Below, piece after piece: positions 11,451-22,918 of a DNA stretch of 64,000 nucleotides. Position 1 is the stretch's first letter. Each line of letters starts with the position of its first letter. The stretch covers positions 17,328,798-17,392,797 of the forward strand of contig NC_080701.1 in the NCBI RefSeq assembly GCF_030445035.2, read 5' to 3'. Below the pieces are notes generated by a model. It was not told the DNA's origin and did no database searches. It worked only from the letters and a program-made list of their open reading frames with translations. The stretch comes from Dasypus novemcinctus. Lineage: Eukaryota; Chordata; Mammalia; Cingulata; Dasypodidae. A program made the position numbers and the translations under genes.

Positions 11451-12741
11451 AAAATGTCCCAAAGAAAAGCTCAGGAAGAGATGGCTTTCAGGTGAATCCT
11501 ACCAATCATTCCAAGAAGAATTAATACCAATCTTTCTCAAACTCTTCCAAAAAATTGAAGAGAAGGGAACTCTACCTCCTAAAGCCAGATAAACATACTA
11601 GAAGAAAATTACAGACCAATTTCTGCATTTAATATAGATACGCAGATCCTCAACAAAATATTGGCAAATTTAATCAAAGTACATCAAAAGAAGTATACAC
11701 CATAATCAAGTGAGTTTTATCTCAGGCTGGCAAGGATGGTTTAACAAAAAAAAATTAATTCATTTAATACACATTAACAAATTGAGGAGGATAAACTTCA
11801 TGATATCCATGATTGAGGTAGAAAAGGCAATAAACAAAATCCAGTATCCTGCCTTGATAAAAACACTTTGAAAGTTAGGGATAGAAGGAAGCTTTTTCAA
11901 CATGATAAAAGGTATATGTGAAAAACCTACGGGTAATAACATACTCAATGTTTGAAACACTGAAGGCTTTCCCTTTAAGATATGGAACAAGACAAGAATG
12001 CCTACTGTTACCACTATTATTCAACATTGTGCTAGAAGTTCTACCTAGAGCTTTTAGGCAAGAAGAAGAAATAAAAAGCATCCAAATTGGAAGTGAAGAA
12101 GTAAAATTTTCATTATTTGCAGTTGACATGAACCTATATGTAGAAAGTCCCAAAAAACTACAACAAAACTATTAGAGCTAAGAAATGAGTTCAGCATAGT
12201 GGCTGGATACAAAATAAATACAGTTCCTATACATCAGTAATGGGCAATTTGAGGAGGAAATCTAGTAAAAATTCCATATACAATAGCAAGTAAAAGAAAC
12301 AATTATCTGGGAAAACACTTAACCAAGGATGCGAAGGACTTGTACACAGATAAGTACAAAATATTGCACAAAAAAATCAAAGAAGATCTAAATAAATGGA
12401 AGGCCATTCTGTGTTCATGGGTTGAAAGACTATCATTAAGACATCAGTTCTACCCAAACTGATGAACAGATTCAACACAATCCCTATCAAAATCCCAATA
12501 GCCTACTTTGCAAAAATGGAAAAGTCAATTAACAAAATTATTTGGAAGGGTGAGGGGCTGTGAATAGCCAAAACATCTTGAAAAAGAAGAGCAAGTTTGG
12601 AGGACTGACACTTCCTGGCTTTAAAGCATATTACAGAGCTACATTGATCAAAACAGTATGGTACTGGCATAAAACAAGACATATCAGCCAATGGAATCAA
12701 ATATAGAGTTGAGAAATAGACCTTCACATCTATGTTCAATT

Positions 12742-12801
12742 TATATTGACAAGGCTGCCAAATATATATATTTGGTATATATATCAGCCTTGTCAAATAT
12801 A
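12742..12801. repeat. Imperfect inverted repeat inside L1
   Basis: Left arm TATATTGACAAGGCTG (12742-12757) is the reverse complement of right arm CAGCCTTGTCAAATATA (12785-12801) apart from one unpaired T. The spacer is an AT-rich, partly self-complementary run. The normal L1 text contains only one 'gacaaggctgccaaat', so the second arm is an added inverted copy. It could form a hairpin of about 16 bp. Confidence 0.8.
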
Positions 12802-13194
12802 CTCTGGGACAGAATACTTCCTTAAAAAATGGTGCTGGGAGAACTGGATATCCACCTCCAAAAGAATTGAAGAATGTCCTGCTTCACACCTCATGCAAAA
12901 ATTAACCTAAATATAAGAGCCGGGACCATAAATTCCTTTAAGAAAATGTAGGGAAGTATCTTCAAGATCTTGTAGGCCATGGTTTCTCAGACTTTACCTG
13001 CCAAGCACAATAAATGAAAGGAAAAATAGATCAGTGGATCACCTCAAAATTAAAAAGTCTGTGCTTCTAAGGACCTTGTCATGAAGTCTACACAATGGGG
13101 AAAGTATTTGGAAAGCACATATCTTATCAGGGTTTACTATCTATACTATATAAAGAAATCCTACAAGTCAACCATAAAAATACAAAGAACCCAA

Positions 13195-13275
13195 TTTAAA
13201 AATGGGCAAAAAATAAAAATTAAAAAATTAAAAATTTAATAAAAATTTAAAAATAAATAAAAATAAAAAATGGCA
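13195..13275. repeat. A/T-only low-complexity tract
   Basis: Runs of AAAAATTAAAAATTTAATAA type sequence expand an A-rich point of the L1 ORF2 text. Simple slippage expansion. Confidence 0.7.
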
Positions 13276-14129
13276 AAAGATTTGCATAGATAGTTTTCCA
13301 AAGAGGAAATACAAATGGCTAAAAAAGCATGTGAAAACATGTTCAATGGCACCACTAGCTATTAGGGAAGAGCAAATCAAAACTACAGTGAGATATCATT
13401 TCACACATACTGCAAGGACTACTATCAAAACCAAACAGAAAACTACAAGCATTGGAGAGGGTGTGGAGGAAGAGGAACACTCATTCACTGCTGGTGGAAA
13501 TGTAAAATTGCACAGTCACTGTGGAAGACAGTTTGGCAGGTTTTCAGAAAGTTAACTACAGAATTGCTATATGTTCTGGTAATCCCCCCACTAGGTGGGT
13601 CACAAACAGATCACTGGCACACCAATGTTCACAGTGACATTATTCACAATTGCCAAAAGATTGAAGCCACCCCCAAGTGTCCACAACTGATGAATGGATA
13701 AAGTATGGTACATATATATGATGGAACATTATTCAGCTCTAAGAAGGAATAAAGTACTACTGGATGCAACAATATGGAAGAACCTTGAGGACATTATGTG
13801 AAGTGAAATAAGCCAGACACAAAAGGACAAATATTGTATGATTTCACTAATATGAACTAAGTATAACAAGCAAATTCACAAAGTTAGAATCTAGAATATA
13901 GGTTAACAGGAAATAGAATGGGGTAGAAAGTAGGGAGCGGACATTTAATTAGGCAGAATTTGTCATTAGTTTGATTGTAAACAGTTGGAAATGGATAGAA
14001 GTAATGGTAGCACATTACTGTAAATATAATTAACATCACTGAATTATGTGTGTGAAAGTGACTGAAAGGGGAAGTTTTGGGTTGTGTATGTTATTAGAAG
14101 GAAAGTTAGGGGTTAAAACATGGGAATCT

Positions 14130-14949
14130 GGGAAGTAGATATGGCTACATATTAAGACCTCCACCTACCATATGGGAGGACCCAGGTTTGGTCCCTGGGG
14201 CCTTCTGGTGAAAAAGAAGAGAAAGCATGCCTGTGCAGCGAGCCAGTGCCCATGTGGAAGTCAAATGCCCACAGGGTGAGCCAAGTGCCCATGGGGTAAG
14301 ATGAGTGCCCGCATAGTGAGCTGAGTGCCCAAGTGACTGCCCCTGTGGCAAGTCAAGTGCCTACATGGTGAGCTGAGTGCCCACATGAGTGCCCACATGG
14401 CAAACCAAGAGCCCACACAGTGAGCTGAGTACCTGCACGAGTGCCCATATGGTGAGCCAAGTGCTCGTGTGAGTGCCCGCATGGTGAACCAGTGCCCACG
14501 TGGCAAGCCAGTGCCTGTGCAGTGAGCCAAGTGCCCACCTGAGTGCTCATGTGTCAAGCCAAGTATCCATATGAGTGCCCTCATGGTGAGCCAGTGCCTG
14601 CATGGTGATCCAAGTGCCCACGCGGCAAGCCGAGTGCCCACGCTGTGAACCAGTGCCTATGCAAGTGAGTCATGCAGCAAGATGATGACACAACAAAAGA
14701 GAGATGAAGGGGAGGGTCAAGGTGAAGTGCAGCAGAGAGTAGGAACTGAAGTGGTGCAATTGACAGGGAACCTCTCTCCACATCAGAGTTCTCCAGTATT
14801 GAATTCCAGTGAATCCTAGAGGAGAAAGATGAGAAGAGAAGACAAAAAGAGAAATACATACAGAAGATCATACAGCAAATGGACACAGACAGCAAAAACA
14901 GCAGGGTGGGGGAGGGGAAGGGGAAGGGAACAAATTTAAAAAAATAAAG
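14130..14949 (+). repeat. DAS-type SINE with expanded centre
   Basis: The head 'gggaagtagatatggctaca' and B-box region near 14185, then the 3' body from about 14666 ('gcaagatgatgacacaacaa') to a G-rich and A-rich tail, match the second DAS subtype, as in the copy at 20090. Between them lies a minisatellite of about 430 bp that an ordinary copy lacks, making this one about twice normal length. It splits the 3' UTR of the L1 running from 10605 to 15269. No clear target duplication was found. Confidence 0.8.
14235..14665. repeat. Minisatellite inside the SINE
   Basis: About twenty imperfect units built on 'gtgagccaagtgcccacatg' (20-23 bp), mixed with 12-13 bp half units such as 'gagtgcccacat'. 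Units differ by substitutions and by loss of 'gag' or 'aa', so it has been diverging for some time. The motif resembles the 'gagctggcccacgcggagtg' stretch of the normal SINE body, the likely seed. The long minus-strand frame here (14261-14641) only reflects the repeat. Confidence 0.85.
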
Positions 14950-15269
14950 ATGCTATCTCTTTAGAAAAACAATATGGAACTCTATAACATAGTGACTATG
15001 GTCAATAGTACAAATATAACAATGTTCTTTCATGAACTATAACAAATGCAAATCATTATAAGAGATTAATAATAATGTGGTATGTGGGGAAAAGTATGCC
15101 TAATACAAACTATGGAGTACAGTTAACAGTAATATTTTATATTTTTTCATCAACTGAAGCAAAGATACCACACCAATACAGAGTATCAGTAATAGGGGGA
15201 TATATGGGAATGTTGTATATTTTTCATGACTTCTATGTAAACTTAAAACTTCTCTAATTTTAAAAATGT
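14950..15269 (+). repeat. L1 3' UTR, continuation after SINE
   Basis: L1 text resumes after the SINE ('gtgactatggtcaatagtac', 'gggggatatatgggaatgtt', 'tttttcatgacttctatgta') and ends with an A/T-rich tail near 15269. Confidence 0.75.
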
Positions 15270-15279
15270 TAATCTGAAA

Positions 15280-15590
15280 TTATGCTAAGGGAAAGAAACT
15301 AGACACAAAGTACTACATATTGTATAAAATGTGCAGATTTATAAACTAGATCTATAGAGACAGAATTAGATCAGTAATTATATAGTGGTGGGGAAGGACA
15401 GAGGGGTTGAGTGGTGACTGCTAAGGAGTATGGGGTTCTTGTTTTTAGAATAATGAAAATGGTCTAAAATGGATTGTGGTGATGAATGCACAACTCTGTA
15501 GTTGTGCTAAAAGCCTTTGATTGTGCACCTTAGATGGATTGTATGATATGTGAATATATCTTATAAAAACAACTTTTAAAAAGGTAGAAA
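15280..15590 (+). repeat. Older L1M-type 3' end
   Basis: Contains 'ctagatctatagagacagaa', 'agtaattatatagtggtggg', 'gtggtgatgaatgcacaact' and 'tgtgaatatatcttataaaa', the hallmark 3' end of old mammalian L1M elements. It differs from the adjoining younger-type 3' UTR, so it is a separate insertion. Confidence 0.75.
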
Positions 15591-16969
15591 AAACAGAAAT
15601 GATAAAGCCTTTTGATCTCAGTTGAGATGTATCAAAGATATTCCTCAGGACATGGTAGTCTAAGCTATCAATCCTGCTCTGAGAGGTGGGGGACTTTCTG
15701 AAATAGAAAGCTTTCATGAATAATTGAACCACACATCCCAATTTGTATACCTACCAAGAAAGGGAAGGAAGTTGACTAACATACCTCAGACTATCCTGCT
15801 AAAGATGAATTGTCAGCCTTTTCCCTAAGTCTTACCCCATTCCTCAGCTGTTTTGAAGGATGCTGTGCATTCTGAAGTGGCCCTAGATGTCAGGCAAAGT
15901 TTATGGTAAGGGTTACCTCCATATCCAGGGACAAAATTATAGTAAAGCAGGTCCATGCCTCTACCAGTTTCAAGGCAGCCAAGATGTGGTTTCTTTGATT
16001 TCAAATGAGTGAATTATGTGATCACAATTCCTAATGCATGTGGGTGGGTGGTGTTACCAGTGTCCAGGCTACCCCATGGTCTTCTGTTTCCTATGACTAG
16101 ATGGACACATTGTAACAATGCTCGACAGTAACCACATTATCTGCTTCACTTCATACCTTGACGCTAATGCCTACCATATCTACCATCTTTTCCTTTCACA
16201 TTTTGTATCATGTCCCCATGGTCATACAAATTCATACAATGATGGATGTATCTGGAGGATGTAAGTGAGGAGATGACTCATGCCTTTGTCTCCAGATAGG
16301 TCTTTGAATTGTGGCAAGTTCAACAGAGTTCCTGGCCCATAATGGTTCAGGGTCAGTGGATTAGAGATGGTATGTAGGGGTTGGTTCCTAAGCCAACAGA
16401 CCTGAGACTTCCCAGAGTTCCCCAAACTCAGTGAGACAAGAAATTAGGGATATGAAGACTTGGAAAGTCTTTTGTTGGGCATGATGATGTTCATTAATCA
16501 GGATTAATTTATTTGGAAGAATGCTTAGAAATCAAATGTGAAAAATGACATCTCAGTGGAAGCCACCATGGATGGATAACAATCCAGAACCAGATGCTGC
16601 ACTCCCTACCCAAAATATTTTCTGTAGTAACTCTTTAGTAACTCTTTTCTGTAGTTACTCTTTAGTAACGTCCCACACCCACCCAAACTTAGACATGGCC
16701 TTAGAGAAGAGGGGAGAGCTTAAATGAGTGAATCTGAATTAACTGAGATTTAGTTTCTACCACCTGGCAGCACAGGAGCTCACTTAATGTAAATTAAATT
16801 ACGTTACGCAAAAAACAAAATTTCATTCTTTTATTTGGTGACTGGGATTTTATACCCATTATAGCAATGTTTTATTCTAGAGAGAGATGCTTTTCATAAA
16901 TTGAATCCTCTAGTGTTTACCCTAAGGCAGCAAGAAGATATAAAGGAAAGAGCATGCATGGTCTTTGGG
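15591..16969. other. Unique non-coding DNA
   Basis: No gene recognised. A small local duplication occurs at about 16622-16669, where 'ctgtagtaactctttagtaa' is followed by 'ctgtagttactctttagtaa' (offset 27). The remainder looks like ordinary intergenic sequence. Confidence 0.45.
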
Positions 16970-17171
16970 ACCTCAACATCAAGGGGAACATCTTTCTAGT
17001 CAATCTTATATTCCCAGAGATTCTTGTAATATGTTCTAATAACTTAAATGCTTTCAGTTTTCTTAGGCCCCTTGCCTCTCAAATAAGGCAAATTAAATGA
17101 ATCATTAACTTATGTAAAACAATTTAGGCACCAGATAATTTTCTTCATTAAATATTTTAAAATAACTTACC
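16970..17171 (+). repeat. Local direct duplication, copy A (202 bp)
   Basis: This 202-bp segment recurs at 17556-17757 at a constant offset of 586 bases. By my count there are eight mismatches and no gaps. It begins 'acctcaacatcaaggggaac' and ends 'aaaataacttacc'. It does not look like a known interspersed family, and no A-tail or target duplication marks either copy. Confidence 0.9.
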
Positions 17172-17204
17172 CAATATGGATATAAATTATAGTTCTGGAA
17201 ACTA

Positions 17205-17310
17205 CTGCTTATGGGAGCCAAGGAAATTTACTGAGTATTCCTTTGCCATCTATAAAATGAGGGAAATAATATGTATCTCATGGAGTTTGTTGGAGAATAT
17301 CATGAGTGGA
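17205..17310 (+). repeat. MIR fragment
   Basis: 'tttgccatctataaaatgag' followed by 'ggaaataatatgtatctcat' and 'ggagtttgttggagaat' matches the MIR core and beyond. Lies between the two duplication copies. Confidence 0.7.
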
Positions 17311-17555
17311 GGTAAATGGAGGACTTTGGTCCTATATCTGATACTTTATATATTTTCAAAACCTTACTACCTGTAGGTATAAACTCAGCTTAGGAATGGG
17401 TAGACATCGAAAATAATTGGGTCTAGCATGATATGGTCTGCCTTTCTGCATGGGACTTTCCATGTTCTTGCTATAATCAAAGTCAGGAGGAGTAGGATTC
17501 CTGAGAGAATGATGAGATGACTGGTCATCAGAGCACTTCCCCATCATTCCCAGCT

Positions 17556-17757
17556 ACCTCAGCATCAAGGGGAACATCTTTCTAGTCAATCTTATATTCC
17601 CAGAGATTCTTATAATACGTTCTAATAACTTAAATGCTTTCAGTTTTCTTAGGCCCCTGGCCTCTCAACTAAGGCAAATTAAATGAATCATTAACTTACG
17701 TAAAACAATTTAGGCACCAGATAATTTTCTTCATTCAAAATTTTAAAATAACTTACC
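17556..17757 (+). repeat. Local direct duplication, copy B (202 bp)
   Basis: Second copy of the segment at 16970-17171, about 96 percent identical by eye. The flanks of the two copies differ on both sides, so the unit is exactly this stretch. Most differences are transitions. Confidence 0.9.
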
Positions 17758-17924
17758 ATGTGACAAGTATACACTAGCCATAGAAGATAAAAAGATGCAT
17801 AAAACCAAGTCCTCATCCTCCAGGAACTCAAAACAGAACATGGAAGACAGGCCTATAAACCATCGATTAGAAGAACATGCGATGAGTATGAGGGAAGCTT
17901 AAACATTAGGGGGCAGAGTAAGAA

Positions 17925-18125
17925 TAGAGCTACTAATTACTGACCACTTACAAAATTTCAACACAACCCTTACTGAAAAGGCTTATTTAATCTACTTCAC
18001 AGAAGAGAGAACTAAAAGTTAAAGAGCCTGATGATATTTCTAAATTCAGTGGTATAGTCTGGGACAAAGCTGAGAAAAGTAACTAAGTCAGTCTAAATCC
18101 AAAGCCCATCCTTTTCCCACTGCTC
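17925..18125 (-). repeat. MIR fragment, minus
   Basis: Reads as reversed MIR: 'ctactaattactgaccactt', 'acagaagagagaactaaaag', 'tctgggacaaagctgagaaa', ending in the 'ccactgctccaaggccatgt' type segment. Diverged. Confidence 0.5.
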
Positions 18126-19365
18126 CAAGGCCATGTAGTGCTTGGCGAAGAGGACCAGAATTCTGGTTTATCCAACTCTCCTACCCCTCATGTGTTTCCT
18201 CTGCAATGATTTCTACATGTGCCACCAGATAACATCCATTAACATCCATGGAAAGGGGTATTAACATTTTCTCAAGCACTCCACTATGAACATTGGTATT
18301 ATTTCATACTTACGCATTTTTCTTTCCAACTATATTAAATTTGATACATTTACTGTACATTTTTATTCCTTCTCTAGAAGTGGTTGGGCATAGGGGTTTC
18401 CTCTAATTAGTTTATATATTAGATTTTATGTGTCATTTCTGTAATTGCCTAGAGACCCACTAGTGCTATAGGTACAATATAAATGTTAGTCCCTATCATG
18501 ATAAAACCTCGATAAACACTTAAGAAATGTAAAGGCATAATGTGGGGAGGTGGTGAAGAAATCCGAAATAATTCAAATCATGAAAGATTCAATTATTAGC
18601 AGCTGCTGGGCTGGCCTCAGCCATACTGAGGCTCGCTTCTTCTGTCCTTCCACATGACTCAATATTGACAGGCAAAAGCAATTAAAGCCACTGTTTGGGA
18701 ACTTAGTCCATCTTCTTTGCCATTCTTCCTTCTCAGTTTCACCCAATCTGTCATTAACACACACGAAATGCTCTGGCCTTGAGCTGGCCTCAGCAGACCT
18801 GAAGAGAAAGGAAAAAACAATCTAGGAAAGAGAGAAGACCGTCAGGGAGCGTGAAGGGCTTCTCACCAGAACTCAAGGGCACTAGAGGCTTCCTCAGCCT
18901 TCTAGCTCTTGTAGGAGTGTGTAGCAGCAACTTAACCACCAGCGTAAGTGTGCACGCCCTCGTAAGGGCCAAAGTCAGCAAAGAAGTACAAATATGGCTT
19001 TTGGTAAACACGGAACTTTATGAGATGGTCAAAAAGACTGTTTCTGGCTCTTAATAAATGTTAAAAGTCTGGGCAAAGGCAGATGGAAAAGGAGTGATGC
19101 TTGGGTCTATACCAGGGCTTTTTCTCATGTTTATGGAGTAATATGTTATAGAGAAACAGAAACAGACTTTTACAGCAAAGACCCTGTACAGCTGATGTGA
19201 GTGTTGGGAGGGGAGAACTCTCCTACTAGGTTAAGCTCCTCTGAGCACTCAATAGTCAGGTAAATTCTAATCAGCCAAATTAATAAGCTGTGCATTTAAT
19301 ACCTTAAGGGAGTTATCTTTTTTAAAGCTACCTTCAAGTTATACTAAATGCACAAATTTTAAATG
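18126..19365. other. Unique non-coding DNA
   Basis: No exon could be supported. The stretch 18580-19060 is less AT-rich, with overlapping short frames on both strands, but none has a start in good context, paired splice sites or a family pattern. Confidence 0.4.
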
Positions 19366-19369
19366 TGAG

Positions 19370-19500
19370 TTTGGTTGATTTTGGCTGATCCATACATCTG
19401 TATAGCCACCACCACCCCATCAAAATATAGAACATTTCCGTCACACCTAATGATCACTCGCTGCTCCCTCCTGGGAGGATTCTTTATCATGTGATTTCAT
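19370..19500 (-). repeat. L1 fragment, antisense
   Basis: 'catctgtatagccaccacca' followed by 'aaaatatagaacatttccgt' is the antisense text of an old L1 3' region. Short and diverged. Confidence 0.55.
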
Positions 19501-20089
19501 GAGGTTTATAAAAAAGTTTGAGGAGTGAATAATCCAACATTCTGTGATGATAGCATAGAGGGAAATTATATAAATCCTATATCGCTTTCCAGACTCTTCT
19601 CACTGGGAAATCAACAACCATTCAGTCAGAGTTACAAAGGGAATATGTCTGGTACAGTGAGGGTCTTTATCCATGGGCTGTTCTTTTACCTGTTTCTTAT
19701 TGTCTCTACCAGGGAGTTAATTTTTTGTATCAGGGTCCATACCAATGAGTTTTATGGGTTTGTAGGATCCAAGCCCTTTTCACTTGATTTGAATAAAAGG
19801 AGTTAACTTTCTTTGAATATAGTCACTAAAATACTAATAGTAACCATGGAATATTATTGATATCTAACCCATAACCTGACTACTCAGTGTATTTTCCATG
19901 TTCCTTGTAGCAGCAACATTCTTTCTTAGGATCATCATTCTCAGTGCTTATTGTGGTAACGGGTGGTATTTTAAATCTCTCTTAGCATGGTATATCATTT
20001 CCTGTTTGGATGGTCCATTTTCGGAGAGATTTGGGGTATCCTGTATGCTGCTATTAATACCTTCTGCCCTTTTAGCATCAATAGCTTAT
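19501..20089. other. Unassigned non-coding DNA
   Basis: No confident family. Frames at 19525-19806 and 19898-20173 are open but have no recognisable domain, and the second runs into the SINE. Confidence 0.35.
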
Positions 20090-20495
20090 AGGGAAGCAGA
20101 TGTGGCTCAAGCAATTGAGCTCCCATCTACCACGTGGGAGGTCCAGGATTTGATTCCCAGGGCCTCCTGGTGAAGGCGAGCTGGTCTGAGTGGACAGCTG
20201 GCCCATATGGAGTGCTGGCCAGCATGGTGAGCTGGCCCTAGTGGAGAACTGGTGCAACAAGATGACACAACAACAAAAAACACAGAGGAAAGACAATAAG
20301 AGTCACAGCAGACCAGGGAGCTGAAGTGGCACAAGAGACTGAGCACCTCTCTCCCACTCTGGAAGGTCCCAGCATCGGTTCCCAGTGCCTCCTAAAGAGA
20401 AAACAAGCAGACACAGAAGAATTCATAGCAAATGAACATAGTGAGCAGTCAACGGGGGAGGGGGGGAGGAGGATAAGTAAATAAATCTTTAAAAA
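20090..20495 (+). repeat. DAS-type SINE, second subtype
   Basis: Head 'gggaagcagatgtggctcaa', B-box-like 'ggatttgattccc' near 20145, and a body with 'gagctggcccatatggagtg' and a second 'ggttcccagtgcctcctaaa' module near 20375. Ends 'ataaatctttaaaaa'. The target-site duplication ATAGCTTAT is present at 20081-20089 and 20496-20504. The duplicated head-like module suggests a dimeric subtype. Confidence 0.92.
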
Positions 20496-20599
20496 ATAGC
20501 TTATGATGTGATAAGGTATTATTTGATGTCAAATATCTTGTGCACTCATGAGATGAAAATTACTATAATTCACATACTTGGACTTCTATATTTCACTAA

Positions 20600-20770
20600 G
20601 TTGTTATAGTCACACAATAATTTTGCAGGGGAAATATTCTTATTAGTTTCATCTTATGGATGAGGAAGAAGAGACTTCAAAAAGTTATGATTCTCCCAAT
20701 ACAAGCAGAGCTGGATTCAAACCCAAGTCTTCAAATTCCAAATCTTATTCTTGTTTTATGAACTGTGTTA
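20600..20770 (-). repeat. MIR fragment, minus
   Basis: 'gtttcatcttatggatgagg' and 'agagctggattcaaacccaa' are the reversed MIR core and promoter-proximal part. Confidence 0.75.
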
Positions 20771-20984
20771 TATCCAGTCAGAATAAATGTTAACAGGTAT
20801 AATATCCAGGTGTAAATCAGTGTGTGGTTTTTCTATTTTACTGATAAATTATTGTAGCGCTATCTAAAGTTAAAAGGCAAGGAGCTAGTTGCTCAATGGC
20901 ACCACTGAGGGTCAGAGATCTAATGAAGATAGATGTAAACAGAAAAAACCCATGTCACAGTAGTATCTTTGCTCTTCTATTAAA

Positions 20985-21400
20985 AGTTATCTTCCTAGAT
21001 CACAAATGTGATGAGGTCAATTTCTTGCTTAAAACTCACTGTCTCCTTCTCATCTTTCACAGACAAAATTAAAAACTCATAACTAAGATTAAAGGTCTTC
21101 ATGACTTGACACTCACCTCTCCAGAATTATTTTCCCCTTAACTCTCAGGCATACATCCTTTTGACATCTAGGCTTTAGCCAATCTGATCTTTTACTGCTC
21201 CAAACAGTAGTCTCTTTCTCATTTCCAGGCCTCTATGCATGTTCCTTTTTTCTATCTGGCTCAACTTTTTTCCCTACTCTCTATTCAGTTAACTTCATCA
21301 CATCTTATCATGCCTTTTGAGAAGTGCTGCCTTGTAATTTTTTCTTTGTGTTTTGTCTTGTATAACTATTGCTACTTAACATGGACTAGGCTATAAATAT
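20985..21400 (+). repeat. L2 LINE fragment
   Basis: Typical L2 order: 'tttcttgcttaaaactcact', 'ttaaaggtcttcatgacttg', 'tctctttctcatttccaggc', 'ctctatgcatgttccttttt'. Diverged, non-coding. Confidence 0.7.
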
Positions 21401-21424
21401 GTTTTTGCTAAATAAAAGAAAATG

Positions 21425-22905
21425 AGCAGGTATAGAAAAATGTGGGGAGACTTCTGGGAAAATGGTGATGGAGTAGGTAGGCAGGGACTGACTCTCTCAC
21501 ACACACACAAAAGCAGAGAGAAGCAGGGAAATATACAGAGGAGGTACTTTGGATATATGGAATGGGACAGTGCTCTGAGTCATCTAGGAGGGTGGTGGAA
21601 AGATAAAGAAGAACATGGTGAGTTGCTCACCCCTGTGGCTGGGCACGGCACATAATACCCCACCCTCATGGCAAGTAGCCTTGGTGCCCGTGGCTCACTG
21701 ATGCCAAGGGACTAGGAGGGGGCGGTCCCTGGAGGGAGAGGGCTCTGGCAGAGGGTGGAGAGTGGTTTCTTTTTGGTGAGTTTGGCCAGCTGAGCCCCCT
21801 TTGAATCTTGGAAGGGACCCCGACCCAACAGGGAGAGGAGAGAGGGGATCTGCTCAGGCAGACTGTCACAACCCAGCTGACTGCCTAGAGAGAGAAAGCA
21901 ATTAGAGTAGAGAAGGGGCAGGGACAGGCACCTGATCAGAAGGACTCTAGCAAGCTATAAAAGTCTAAAAACGCCTGGGAGTAATAGGGGCAGATTGCTT
22001 TCTCAAGACTGATAAACCCAAGGAGACTATTTAGCTCAGGGGAGGAATTCCTGACTGGCACATATGAGGTGGGTGGAGAGTGATCCACCTCATATCAGGC
22101 AACCATCTGATACTTTATGACAGGGAACATAAAGACATCCTTTTTGTTCAAGGCTTTCTTGGATCTGCTTTTTTTTTGTTTAAGGATCCTTTTTCTTTTA
22201 TTTTAAAATTTTTAATTTTAATTGCTAATATCCAGTACATCACCTGCAGAGGGCAGGCTGCAGGGTGACTCACTGATGAACACCAGCAGCCTGAGAAGCT
22301 CCTTAGGCGACTAAAGGGAAGACTGTTTTTCCTTGGTTGTTTGTTGTTGTTGTTGCTGTTGTTGCTCCAGTTTTGTTTCTTATTGCTTGTGTTTCCCCTT
22401 TCTTTGCTCCCCTCTTTGTTTTCTTTTATTGATTTTTTTAATCTGCATAATTTCTTTTCTTTCCTTCATTTTTCTGTTTTTGTTTTCTGCTGTTTTTCAT
22501 TCATTCCACCTCATTTTGTTTGGTCTTCTACTTTTTTTATTTTTCTCTCACTCTTTTTTCCTGTTTCCTTATTTTTTCCATCTTCTTTTCCTTTCTTCTC
22601 ATCATTCTGTCCTTTTAATTCAGTCTATATATTTTACCTATTTTGTTTCTTGTTTCATTTTTTTCTATTCCACTTTTTTAAAATCTGATTCTTGTGTACT
22701 TCCTATGACTTTTTCCTCATGTTATTTATTTTCCTAGGTCTTGTATGGCTCCCCTTCTACCTTTTTTATTATTACTTTTATTATTATTTTCCTCTTATTA
22801 TCTCTTTCCTTTTCTCTGGCCCTAATTTCTTTTTTCAAGGGAACATAGACAACAGCAATGAAATAGAATAAGAGGAACAAAGTGTCAAAGTGAAACAACA
22901 CACAA
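21425..22905 (+). repeat. L1 5' UTR
   Basis: Starts near 'gggagacttctgggaaaatg', then a GC-rich stretch to about 22080 and a long pyrimidine-rich, T-dominated stretch to about 22900, followed (after a SINE) by ORF1-like sequence. This position and composition fit an L1 5' UTR, which carries the element's internal Pol II promoter. Frames in the T-rich part (22333-22737) are low complexity. A full 5' UTR is uncommon among truncated L1 copies. Confidence 0.7.
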
Positions 22906-22918
22906 AAACAAGAACAAT

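Larger units (their letters stand above)
10605..14129 (+). pseudogene. L1 LINE, decayed ORF2 and 3' UTR start, sense
   Basis: The sense strand shows ORF2 landmarks. The frame 11918-12175 carries reverse transcriptase remnants: '[20 protein letters not shown]' followed by '[20 protein letters not shown]'. The catalytic FADD motif reads FAVD at 12116-12127, so the first aspartate of the pair is lost. Further right are C-terminal ORF2 segments (12360-12800) and the region before the 3' UTR (13700-13860, 'gaacattattcagctctaag'). Multiple stops, an internal later L1 (11153-11450) and a hairpin-forming duplication (12742-12801) confirm it is dead. It continues past the SINE at 14130 to about 15269. 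Confidence 0.88.

Noticed and set aside
14261..14641. 126-codon repetitive frame, and a CRISPR-like spacing of repeats
   Set aside because: Minisatellite of contiguous imperfect units without unique spacers, in a mammalian SINE.
22333..22737. 134-codon Phe/Ser/Cys-rich frame resembling a membrane protein
   Set aside because: Pure T-rich low complexity of the L1 5' UTR; two overlapping frames are equally open.
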